47,258 nucleotides of DNA from JALRAP01 sp046302815 (lineage in GTDB: Bacteria; Bacteroidota; Bacteroidia; AKYH767-A; OLB10): NCBI GenBank assembly GCA_046302815.1, contig JBKCHO010000023.1, forward strand, positions 1 through 47,258, given 5' to 3'. Shown here one piece after another: positions 24,128 through 32,404 of the stretch. The notes below the pieces were generated by a model that did not search any database, was not told where the DNA came from, and saw only the letters and a program-made list of their open reading frames with translations. Both the position numbers and the translations under genes were made by a program. Each line of letters begins with the position of its first letter. The stretch's first letter is position 1.

Positions 24128-24967
24128 ATGATTGACGGTCGTTGGTTGCGTGCCGGAATTGTTTTAGCCGTCGTTGCCCTAGTTGCCCTGGTTTATTTCC
24201 TGCCCAAAGGTGCGGGAACCAAATCGAGTGCAGAAGCCGAGTTAAAAGATTCAACTTCCGCAAGCACTTTCTCTGAGGCGGAGTTCAAGAGTCGTTCCAA
24301 GTCGAAATTGGATTGGAATCTGACATCAAAACTCGACTCGCTAGAAAAACTGTTGGTCAACAGTCCAAAAGACACCGTTCTGTTGGATTCCATAGCTGCA
24401 GTTTGGGACGGGGTAGGTGTACCGGGTATGTCGGCATCCTTGTTTGAACAAAAAGCCAAGCACACCGGGTTTGAGCGCACATGGTTGAACGCCGCATACA
24501 GGTATTTCGATGCCTATAAGGCAGCTCAGGATTCGGTCGAAGCGGCTTGGTTTGTTTCAAAGGCCATGAATTCATACGGAACCGTACTTGAATTGAATCC
24601 CACCAACTTGGACGCCAAAACGGATTTGGGAATTCTCTACGCTGAGGCCTCTCCGGAGCCCATGAAAGGAATTACCCTGCTAAGGGAAGTTGTAACAGTC
24701 AATCCTAAGCACGAAAACGCCCAGATGAACCTTGGATTCCTTTCTATGAAGTCGGGACAATTCGACAAGGCCATTGAGAGGTTCAGAAATGTTCTAGAAA
24801 TTAACCCATCAAGGATCGACTCCTATGTGTACATCGGAGAAGCCTACCTGGGAAAAACGAATAAGGATAGTGCAATCGTCAATTTCACGATTTTTAAGAA
24901 CCTGACTAACGACCAGGATATGATCAAGCAAATCGACCAGTATATTGCCGAGATCAACAAACAGTAA
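24128..24967 (+). CDS. Membrane-anchored TPR protein
   Basis: The 279-residue protein has an N-terminal membrane segment at about residues 9-26 and no signal cleavage site, then a linker and tetratricopeptide repeats from about 145 to 275 (LDAKTDLGILYAEA, NAQMNLGFLSMKSGQFDKAIERFR, SRIDSYVYIGEAYLGK). The repeats would lie outside the cytoplasm. TPR proteins are scaffolds; no partner is evident. It begins 6 bases after the HU stop, so it is probably translated from the same message. Gene order HU-TPR-basic peptide-rng suggests a conserved block. Confidence 0.82.
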   Translation: MIDGRWLRAGIVLAVVALVALVYFLPKGAGTKSSAEAELKDSTSASTFSEAEFKSRSKSKLDWNLTSKLDSLEKLLVNSPKDTVLLDSIAAVWDGVGVPGMSASLFEQKAKHTGFERTWLNAAYRYFDAYKAAQDSVEAAWFVSKAMNSYGTVLELNPTNLDAKTDLGILYAEASPEPMKGITLLREVVTVNPKHENAQMNLGFLSMKSGQFDKAIERFRNVLEINPSRIDSYVYIGEAYLGKTNKDSAIVNFTIFKNLTNDQDMIKQIDQYIAEINKQ

Positions 24968-25012
24968 ATACGATTCAATTATTAATAATCAGAAAACTTA
25001 AACGCAAAAGAC

Positions 25013-25102
25013 ATGCCTAGCGGAAAAAAAAGGAAAAGACATAAGATGGCCACTCACAAGAGGAAGAAGAGGCTAAGAAAAAACAGGCATAAGAAGAAAT
25101 AA
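25013..25102 (+). CDS. Very basic 29-residue peptide (possible ribosomal protein)
   Basis: Reading ATG at 25013 to TAA at 25100-25102 gives 29 residues, of which 19 are Lys, Arg or His. The pattern, MPSGKKRKRHKM then KRKKRLRKNRHKKK, resembles the C-terminal AURKAIP1/mS38-type motif and small ribosomal peptides such as mycobacterial bS22. Small genes of this kind are common before rng in Bacteroidota as far as I recall. It lies 45 bases after the TPR stop, with no evidence of its own promoter. Confidence is high that it is translated, moderate on its function. Confidence 0.78.
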   Translation: MPSGKKRKRHKMATHKRKKRLRKNRHKKK

Positions 25103-25117
25103 CCTTTTGGTTTTTTT
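25101..25117 (+). terminator. Weak hairpin with T run after the basic peptide
   Basis: AACC-TTTT-GGTT forms a 4-base stem, followed directly by TTTTT. It overlaps the stop codon of the basic peptide. The stem is too short for a confident call. Confidence 0.25.
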
Positions 25118-25267
25118 CCATTAGTCCATCCTCTGTACACCTGTGAAATTTTGCGGGTGCATCTCAACACGCCAGTGGTTGTGTGTGACTCTTTTGGATA
25201 GTCGTTGTTTGGTACAAATCAACGATGTCCGTTTGCGCTGCACAACCCTGTTTTCAAACCCATTACC

Positions 25268-26824
25268 TTGAATAGCGATCTTATCATAGACTCGTCGAGT
25301 TCCGAGGTCCAAATTGCTTTGCTGGAGGATCGTCGCATCGTCGAGTTCAATAGCGAGAAGAAGGATAACAGTTTTTCGGTTGGTGACATTTACCTAGGCC
25401 GAATCAGGAAGATCATGCCCGGATTGAACGCGGCTTTTGTGGATGTAGGCCACGAAAAGGACGCTTTTTTGCATTACTTGGATTTGGGTCCACAGTACAA
25501 CACACTTCTTAAATTCATGAAGGCCGTTGCCGACGGTGGATATACCGACGGTTTGTTGAACGGCCTAACCTTGGAAAAAGAACTCGACAAAGGTGGTAAG
25601 GTAGGTGGGATATTGACCGCCAATCAATGGATGCCTGTTCAAATTGCAAAAGAACCTATATCTACCAAAGGACCTCGCATCACCTGCGATCTGAGCTTGG
25701 CGGGAAGATTCGTGGTTATGGTTCCATTCACCAATATGGTTTCCATTTCTCAGAAAATTAAAAGTTCTGAAGAAAGAAACCGTTTGAAGAGAATTGTATC
25801 GAGTATCAAACCTCAAAATTTCGGCATTATCATCCGAACCGTTGCCGAAGGAAAGAAAACAGCGGAAATCGATAAGGACATCCGCGATTTGTTATCCAAG
25901 TGGGCCTCCTTTGTGGAAATGTTGCGAAGTGCCAAGCCTCCCCAGAAGATTTTGGGTGAGATGAATCGTACCTCCACCATTCTCAGAGATATGCTTAACC
26001 CTGGTTTTAGCAGTATCGTGGTCAATGACCAAGTGCTGTTCGACGAGGTGCGCTCCTACATCAGAAGCATTGCTCCCGAGCAGGAGGAAATTGTAAAGCT
26101 GCACAAAGGGAAGACACCCGTATTTGAGCATTTTGGCATCGACAAACAAATCAAGTCGGTGTTTGGCAAAACCGTGAATTTGCAAAACGGCGCTTACCTA
26201 ATCATCGAGCACACCGAAGCACTGCATGTGATTGATGTCAACAGCGGTGGTCGCGGCAAAGGCTCATCCGACCAGGAGAAAAACGCCCTTCAAGTGAACA
26301 TGATTGCTGCCAAAGAAATTGCAAGGCAGTTGCGGTTGCGCGATATGGGTGGAATCATCGTTATTGACTTTATCGATATGCATTCGCAACAACATCGCAA
26401 GGAGTTGTTTGACTGCGTCAAGGCCGAAATGAAACGCGACAGAGCCAAGCACACCATTTTGCCGCCCAGTAAATTCGGACTCATTCAAATCACGCGGCAG
26501 CGAGTAAGGCCTGAAACCAAAATCATCACAGCTGAAAAATGCCCGAGCTGCAATGGAACTGGCGAAATAAAAGCCAGCATCCTGATGACCGACGACATAA
26601 AGAGCAACCTGAAGTATATTTTCAACGAGCAAAATGAACCATCTGTAACCCTCAAGGTGCATCCATTTTTAGAGGCTTACCTTAACAAGGGGTTCCTATT
26701 CAGCTCCATAAGGCACAAGTGGCAAAGGGAGATGAAGCGAAAAATCCAGATCGAACCAGTGAGCTCCTACCAAATCATGGAATACCACTTTTTCGGTCCT
26801 AATGGCGATGAAATCCAGTTGTAA
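25268..26824 (+). CDS. rng: Ribonuclease E/G family protein
   Basis: The 518-residue RNase G-type endonuclease has an N-terminal S1 domain (SVGDIYLGRIRKIMPGLNAAFVDVG), the catalytic acidic residues in HVIDVNSGG and IIVIDFIDM, and the zinc-link motif CPSCNGTGE near residue 436. It processes rRNA and turns over mRNA. I start at a TTG (25268), because the usual family start N-S-D/E-L-I-I-D-S follows immediately; no ATG exists in frame upstream. The alternative TTG at 25205 adds 21 unlikely residues. RNase E-specific C-terminal scaffold sequence is absent. Confidence 0.92.
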   Translation: MNSDLIIDSSSSEVQIALLEDRRIVEFNSEKKDNSFSVGDIYLGRIRKIMPGLNAAFVDVGHEKDAFLHYLDLGPQYNTLLKFMKAVADGGYTDGLLNGLTLEKELDKGGKVGGILTANQWMPVQIAKEPISTKGPRITCDLSLAGRFVVMVPFTNMVSISQKIKSSEERNRLKRIVSSIKPQNFGIIIRTVAEGKKTAEIDKDIRDLLSKWASFVEMLRSAKPPQKILGEMNRTSTILRDMLNPGFSSIVVNDQVLFDEVRSYIRSIAPEQEEIVKLHKGKTPVFEHFGIDKQIKSVFGKTVNLQNGAYLIIEHTEALHVIDVNSGGRGKGSSDQEKNALQVNMIAAKEIARQLRLRDMGGIIVIDFIDMHSQQHRKELFDCVKAEMKRDRAKHTILPPSKFGLIQITRQRVRPETKIITAEKCPSCNGTGEIKASILMTDDIKSNLKYIFNEQNEPSVTLKVHPFLEAYLNKGFLFSSIRHKWQREMKRKIQIEPVSSYQIMEYHFFGPNGDEIQL

Positions 26825-26866
26825 AAGACTGGCAAGCCTATCCTTTTCGCCCTGATACAAAATCAT

Positions 26867-26874
26867 TAAATTTG
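26867..26874 (+). promoter_or_regulatory. Possible -7 element of the PBP1A gene
   Basis: TAAATTTG fits TAnnTTTG and ends 13 bases before the ATG at 26888. No clear -33 TTG. Confidence 0.35.
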
Positions 26875-26887
26875 CAACTGTTCCATC

Positions 26888-29134
26888 ATGGATGGGACTA
26901 ACCAGCAGATGTCCAAATCACAGAAAACCGGAGGTTTCAGGAAAGTCCTGGTTGTTTTTTGGATCCTAATAGCCCTCCCTATAGTCACATCGGCTTTTTT
27001 CGTGATAGCCGCCGCCACTGGGTTGTTCGGGGAGCTACCCGGATTTGAAGAATTGGAGAATCCTAGCAATGCACTGGCATCTGAAGTGTACTCCTCCGAT
27101 GGGGTGTTGTTGGGTAAGTATTACATCCAAAACCGAACCAATATCCACTACAAGGACCTGAACAAAGGCACCATCGATGCTCTGAAGGCAACCGAAGATA
27201 TCCGATTCGATGAGCACTCGGGTATCGATCTCAAGGGACTGATGCGTGTGTTTTTCAAAACGGTCATCCTCCGTCAGAGTGGCTCAGGTGGAGGAAGCAC
27301 CATAACCCAACAGCTGGCCAAAAACCTGTTTCCTCGAGAGAAGATATCCGGTTTTCGCATTGTGATTCGTAAGATCCAGGAGTGGGTTATTGCAGCGCGT
27401 TTGGAGAGAAGTTATACCAAGGAAGAGATACTGGCGATGTATCTCAATACCGTTGATTTCGGATCCAACAGTTTTGGAATCAAAGCGGCATCCAAAACAT
27501 TCTTCAACAAAGAACCATCCCAACTGAGGCTCGATGAGTCTGCCGTATTGATCGGACTTTTGAAAGCACCCACTTACTATAGTCCTGTCAGGAATCCGGA
27601 AAATTCCAAGACAAGACGAAATACTGTTTTTGCCCAGATGCTCAAATACGGTTTGATTACGGAAGAGCAGTTTGACTCTCTCAAAGTCATTCCCATCATC
27701 CTACGCTACAAACCGGAGGACCATAGCGAAGGCATGGCGCCTTACTTTAGAGAGTATATGCGTACTTACCTAGTCAATTGGTGCAAGGAGCATAAAAAGC
27801 CCGATGGTACGCCGTTCAACATCTACAAGGATGGGTTAAAAATTTATACGACCATCGACTCCCGCATGCAACGCTATGCTGAGGAGGCCATGCAGGAGCA
27901 CATGTCATCACTGCAAAGCACCTTCTTCGATCATTGGAGAAGCTCATCGCCATACACCAAATATCCGGATGTCGTTACCCGTGGGGTAAAAAGATCCGAA
28001 AGGTATGCATCACTTAAGGAACTGGGCATGTCGGAAGAGGAGATCATGGCCGATTTCAACAAGAAAATACCCATGACAGTTTTCACTTGGACCGGTGAAA
28101 AAGATACTCTGATGAGTCCGTTGGATTCTTTGAAGTACTACAAGATGTTTTTGCGAACCGGGTTCATGTCCATGGATCCCCATACGGGACACATCAAGGC
28201 TTGGGTTGGAGGAATCAATCACAAGCATTTCAAGTACGATCAGGTGCGTGGAGGTAAGCGTCAGGTGGGTTCTACATTCAAGCCCATCGTGTATGCCTTG
28301 GCTATGCAAGAGGGTTACTCACCTTGTTTCAAAATACCCAACATCCGCGTTGTATTCAAGCTCAAAGATGGTGGTCAATGGTCGCCATCCAATTCCGACA
28401 AGAGCACAGGAGGAATGCTTTCACTCAAGCAGGCCTTGGCAGGATCGGTTAACAATGTAACGGCATACCTTATGAAGCAGTTTGGTGTGGATGCTACTAT
28501 CGCTTTGGCGCGTCGTTTGGGTATCACATCTCCCATTCAAAATTCACCCACGATTTGTTTGGGAACTCCAGACATCACTGTTTACGAAATGGTAGGTGCT
28601 TATGCGGCTTTCGCCAACAAAGGCGTATGGACCGAACCTATTTTCATCAGTCGTATCGAGGATCAGGGAGGGGCAGTGCTGCACGAATTCATTCCAAAGC
28701 GTGTGGAGGCTTTGGATGAAGCTACGGCGTACATTACATTGAACCTGATGAAGGGGGTTGTTGAATTTGGAACAGGTGCAAGACTGCGCTGGAGGTATGG
28801 TTTGAAAAACGATATCGCCGGTAAAACGGGTACCACACAAAATCAAAGCGATGGTTGGTTCATGGGAATTACACCCGATTTGGTTTCAGGTGCATGGGTG
28901 GGTTGTGAAGACCGAGCCGTTCGTTTCAGGTCAACTTACCTCGGACAAGGTGCTAATACGGCACTTCCTATTTGGGGGCTTTACATGCAAAAGGTTTACG
29001 CAGACTCGTCGTTGGGAGTCTCCGCTGAAAAATTCTACATACCCGAAGACAAGGCTATCGCCGTTGAGTTGGATTGCAGCAGGTACAACAGCGAGGATCC
29101 GGAATCGGTTACAGAAAACCAATATGGTTTTTAA
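26888..29134 (+). CDS. mrcA: Class A penicillin-binding protein (PBP1A)
   Basis: The 748-residue bifunctional enzyme builds and crosslinks peptidoglycan at the outer face of the inner membrane. One membrane segment lies at about residues 20-45. The glycosyltransferase 51 domain starts with E103 in ATEDIRFDEHSG and has GGSTITQQLAKN. The transpeptidase has S462-T-F-K465, SVNN, and K646-T-G-T. The transpeptidase domain is split by an inserted segment of about 120 residues before the SxxK motif, commonly seen in Bacteroidota PBP1A. The ATG at 26888 is used; a second in-frame ATG at 26909 is also possible. Confidence 0.93.
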   Translation: MDGTNQQMSKSQKTGGFRKVLVVFWILIALPIVTSAFFVIAAATGLFGELPGFEELENPSNALASEVYSSDGVLLGKYYIQNRTNIHYKDLNKGTIDALKATEDIRFDEHSGIDLKGLMRVFFKTVILRQSGSGGGSTITQQLAKNLFPREKISGFRIVIRKIQEWVIAARLERSYTKEEILAMYLNTVDFGSNSFGIKAASKTFFNKEPSQLRLDESAVLIGLLKAPTYYSPVRNPENSKTRRNTVFAQMLKYGLITEEQFDSLKVIPIILRYKPEDHSEGMAPYFREYMRTYLVNWCKEHKKPDGTPFNIYKDGLKIYTTIDSRMQRYAEEAMQEHMSSLQSTFFDHWRSSSPYTKYPDVVTRGVKRSERYASLKELGMSEEEIMADFNKKIPMTVFTWTGEKDTLMSPLDSLKYYKMFLRTGFMSMDPHTGHIKAWVGGINHKHFKYDQVRGGKRQVGSTFKPIVYALAMQEGYSPCFKIPNIRVVFKLKDGGQWSPSNSDKSTGGMLSLKQALAGSVNNVTAYLMKQFGVDATIALARRLGITSPIQNSPTICLGTPDITVYEMVGAYAAFANKGVWTEPIFISRIEDQGGAVLHEFIPKRVEALDEATAYITLNLMKGVVEFGTGARLRWRYGLKNDIAGKTGTTQNQSDGWFMGITPDLVSGAWVGCEDRAVRFRSTYLGQGANTALPIWGLYMQKVYADSSLGVSAEKFYIPEDKAIAVELDCSRYNSEDPESVTENQYGF

Positions 29135-29199
29135 TCGATCACGATTTCAACAAACCGCCACGGCTTTCGATTGTTAAACAAACATCATAAACTCGAACA

Positions 29200-29901
29200 A
29201 TGATCAACAAGGTAGTTGCTTCCGCAGATGAAGCCATCCATGGAATAGAAGATGGCATGACCCTCATGGTAGGTGGATTCGGCTTGTGCGGAATTCCAGA
29301 AAACACTATTGCCGCATTGGTACGGAAAGGGGTTAAGAACCTGACTTGCATATCCAACAATGCCGGTGTGGATGATTTCGGATTGGGACTATTGTTGCAA
29401 AACCGGCAGATCAAGAAGATGATCTCCTCGTATGTTGGTGAGAATGCCGAGTTCGAGCGTCAAATGCTTAGCGGTGAACTCGAGGTGGAATTGATTCCTC
29501 AAGGAACATTAGCCACCCGTTGTCTAGCCAGCGGTTATGGTATGCCTGCCATTTTCACTCCAGCAGGTGTGGGAACTGAAGTGGCCATTGGCAAAGAGGT
29601 GCGTAATTTCAGCGGCACCGATTACCTTTTAGAACACGCTTTCGATTCTCATTTTGCCATTGTTAAAGCTTGGAAGGGCGACACAACCGGGAACTTGATT
29701 TTCCGTGCCACCGCTCGAAACTTCAATCCAATGATGGCCATGGCTGGTAAAATAACCATCGCTGAAGTCGAAGAACTTGTTCAGCCTGGCGAGTTGGATC
29801 CCGACCAGATACACACTCCGGGCATTTTCGTACACCGTATTTTCCAAGGCAATCAGTACGAAAAGCGTATCGAACAAAGAACGGTTCGCAAAAAGAACTG
29901 A
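29200..29901 (+). CDS. scoA: 3-oxoacid CoA-transferase subunit A
   Basis: The 233-residue alpha subunit begins with the segment VGGFGLCGIPENTI that binds CoA, and shows the TSNNAGVDDFGLG-like pattern (ISNNAGVDDFGLG). Together with subunit B it transfers CoA between succinyl-CoA and acetoacetate, feeding ketone bodies into the TCA cycle. It lies 26 bases before the B gene. Whether succinyl-CoA is the true donor cannot be read directly, but the sequence is of the SCOT type. Confidence 0.92.
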   Translation: MINKVVASADEAIHGIEDGMTLMVGGFGLCGIPENTIAALVRKGVKNLTCISNNAGVDDFGLGLLLQNRQIKKMISSYVGENAEFERQMLSGELEVELIPQGTLATRCLASGYGMPAIFTPAGVGTEVAIGKEVRNFSGTDYLLEHAFDSHFAIVKAWKGDTTGNLIFRATARNFNPMMAMAGKITIAEVEELVQPGELDPDQIHTPGIFVHRIFQGNQYEKRIEQRTVRKKN

Positions 29902-29927
29902 TACCAACACCAAACACAACTGAAACA

Positions 29928-30581
29928 ATGCTTGATAAAAACGGAATAGCAAAACGCATCTCCAGAGAACTGAGGGACGGCTTTTATGTGAATCTTGGAA
30001 TAGGAATACCAACACTCGTTGCCAACTATATTCCGGAAGGAATGAATGTGGTGTTGCAATCCGAGAATGGCTTGTTGGGTATGGGTCCGTTTCCCTTCGA
30101 AGGGGATGAAGATCCCGACTTGATCAATGCTGGAAAACAAACCATCACCACCGTGCCCGGCTCAGTCTTTTTTGATTCAGCTATGAGCTTTGGCATGATC
30201 CGATCCAAAAAGGTCGACTTGACCATATTGGGAGCCATGGAGGTTAGCGACCAGGGGGATATCGCCAACTGGAAGATTCCCGGAAAAATGGTGAAGGGTA
30301 TGGGTGGTGCTATGGATCTGGTGGCTTCCGCAAAAAACATCATCGTTGCCATGCAACATGTGAACAAAGCTGGAGAGTCGAAGCTATTGCCTCAATGCAC
30401 CTTGCCGCTTACTGGTGTTCGTTGTGTTAAGCGTATCGTAACGGAGTTGGCGGTAGTGGATGTAACTGAAAGCGGATTTAAGCTTATTGAGCGAGCGCCC
30501 GGTATCAGCATCGAGCAAATTAAAAATGCAACGGCTGGTCGATTGGTTGTCGACGGAGATGTTCCTGAAATGGTCATTTGA
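29928..30581 (+). CDS. scoB: 3-oxoacid CoA-transferase subunit B
   Basis: The 217-residue beta subunit has the glycine-rich start VNLGIGIPTLVANY and the catalytic glutamate E46 in QSENGLLGMGP, which forms the glutamyl-CoA thioester. The KVDLTILGAMEVSDQGDIANWKIPGK region is typical of SCOT-type enzymes. It is translated from the scoA message (26-base spacing). The stop is 11 bases from the convergent transporter gene. Confidence 0.94.
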   Translation: MLDKNGIAKRISRELRDGFYVNLGIGIPTLVANYIPEGMNVVLQSENGLLGMGPFPFEGDEDPDLINAGKQTITTVPGSVFFDSAMSFGMIRSKKVDLTILGAMEVSDQGDIANWKIPGKMVKGMGGAMDLVASAKNIIVAMQHVNKAGESKLLPQCTLPLTGVRCVKRIVTELAVVDVTESGFKLIERAPGISIEQIKNATAGRLVVDGDVPEMVI

Positions 30582-30592
30582 TTTTTCTGTAC

Positions 30593-32353
30593 CTACATTG
30601 GGTACAACCATGGAACCATGGTCAGAATGATGATCATCATCAGTACGGTGATGAGTATTCCTGTTTTGAAAAAATCCATGAAACGGTAATTGCCCGGACC
30701 ATAAACAAGAATACAACTTGGTTCGAAGGGTGTGATCAATGATACAGATGCACTAAGCATGACCGTTACCGCAAAGGTGAGCGGATTCACATCCAAGGTT
30801 TCAGCAGCATTGAGTGCAACAGGCAGCACCACCATCGCTGCAGCTGCATTGGACAAGGGCTGCGTGAGAAATACGGTTAGAAGTGCAAAGGCAGATAGTA
30901 CAGCATAGGGCCCCCAATCTTGGAAAACGGAAATGATGTTGTCGGCAAGGTAAGAAGCCGTGCCTGTTTTCTCCATGGCTATGCCAAAGCTCGACATGCC
31001 ACCGATGAGCACCAAAAGACTCCATTCGATTTTCGTGTAAGCCTCGTCAGGCTTTATGACCTTGAATAGTACGCATAGGAAGGCTGCTAACATGAATGCG
31101 ATGGAGAGTGGTATCACCTCGATGGTGCCCAATACCAAGGCGGAAAGAAAGAAGCCTCCCGATAACAATGCATTTTTTTTATCGAACCGGTTGATACTAC
31201 CCAGGTGATTGATGATGGTGAAGTCGCCTCTTTTCTGTCGGTATTCGATAGTGGACGCGGGTCCTTGCAGCAACAGCCTGTCTCCGATGCGTAACTGGAT
31301 GTCTTGGATTTGCTCGGAGAAGGTTTGTCCATCCCGGTTCACCGCCAGTACAAGTAGACCGAACCTTCTTTTGAATTCCGCTTCCCTTATGGTCTGACCC
31401 ACAAAGTCGTTTGAAGGCGTTACAAATACTTCAACAATTTTTATGTCTTCTGTAATCAGGTCCGCCTGCATATCGGCATCTCCTGAAATTTCGAACCCGT
31501 GGGTGTCACGCAAGCGAAGCAGCTCTTCGATGTTACCTTCTACCAGCAGTCGGTCGTTGGCTTCTATGGAGGAATAGCCATTGGCAATCGAATTCCGATT
31601 GTCGCGAATGATATTTAAAATCTTGAATCCATTTCTGCTGAGAATGGTGTCGCGGACTTTCGAATGCACCATGGTAGAGTTTGGAAGTATGGAAATTTCG
31701 GTGAAAAAGTGTTTTTGTTCCAGTTCACTCAACAGGTCGGGTGTTCTCTTGCCGGGAAGCATTCGGATTCCTATAAGTGACATGAATGCAATGCCAACAA
31801 CCATAAGCGTTATGCCAATGATGGCGAAATCGAACATACCCAACACTGGAAAGTCGTGCTTGCGCAAGTATGCATTTACAGCGATGTTGGTGGAAGTGCC
31901 AATGATGGTGCAAGTGCCTCCGAGGATGGATGCAAATGCAAGTGGCATCAGGAGTTTGGAAGGACTGATTCGAAGCTTACGGGCAATCGCCATTACGGGC
32001 GAAACATACATTGCGGTAACGGTGGTGTTGTTCATGAAGGCCGAAGTCACTCCAACGGTCGACATGATATAGGTGGGCAACCATTTGATCCGTTTTCTTG
32101 GTATACGGATAAACTTCTCACCGATAAACTCAAGTATTCCTGCTTTCTGCATCGAGGCACTCACCACGAAAATGGAGGCCAACATGATGATGAAATCACT
32201 ACCGAAACCTTTAAACGCTTCGGCTGGAGTGAGAATACCGATGCTGGTGAGAACAATAAGCAGTCCCACCGTAATGATATCAACGGAGAATTTCTCGCTG
32301 GCGAAAAGAATGATGGCTATGGCAAGCAGCCCCAATACGATTGCAATTTCCAA
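30593..32353 (-). CDS. SLC13-family transporter with TrkA-C domains
   Basis: The 586-residue protein has about 11 membrane segments, split by two TrkA-C-like cytoplasmic domains at about residues 205-290 and 300-385 (LLVEGNIEELLRL, RLLLQGPASTIEYR). This architecture is found in SLC13/DASS-type carboxylate or sulfate transporters. The substrate is unknown. The start is a TTG at 32353; a stop codon lies five codons upstream, no ATG is available, and the N-terminus after it (EIAIVLGLLAIAIILFASEKF) is normal for the family. It follows the histidine kinase by 51 bases and could be regulated by it. Confidence 0.82.
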   Translation of the reverse strand: MEIAIVLGLLAIAIILFASEKFSVDIITVGLLIVLTSIGILTPAEAFKGFGSDFIIMLASIFVVSASMQKAGILEFIGEKFIRIPRKRIKWLPTYIMSTVGVTSAFMNNTTVTAMYVSPVMAIARKLRISPSKLLMPLAFASILGGTCTIIGTSTNIAVNAYLRKHDFPVLGMFDFAIIGITLMVVGIAFMSLIGIRMLPGKRTPDLLSELEQKHFFTEISILPNSTMVHSKVRDTILSRNGFKILNIIRDNRNSIANGYSSIEANDRLLVEGNIEELLRLRDTHGFEISGDADMQADLITEDIKIVEVFVTPSNDFVGQTIREAEFKRRFGLLVLAVNRDGQTFSEQIQDIQLRIGDRLLLQGPASTIEYRQKRGDFTIINHLGSINRFDKKNALLSGGFFLSALVLGTIEVIPLSIAFMLAAFLCVLFKVIKPDEAYTKIEWSLLVLIGGMSSFGIAMEKTGTASYLADNIISVFQDWGPYAVLSAFALLTVFLTQPLSNAAAAMVVLPVALNAAETLDVNPLTFAVTVMLSASVSLITPFEPSCILVYGPGNYRFMDFFKTGILITVLMMIIILTMVPWLYPM

Positions 32354-32404
32354 TGCGCTCCGGTTTTAGAAGCTGTAAATTTATCAAAGTGGGGCTTATT
32401 CCGG

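Noticed and set aside
24978..24989. Perfect AT palindrome ATTATTAATAAT between the TPR gene and the basic peptide.
   Set aside because: Pure AT, chance is likely, and it is neither followed by a T run nor near a known operator type.
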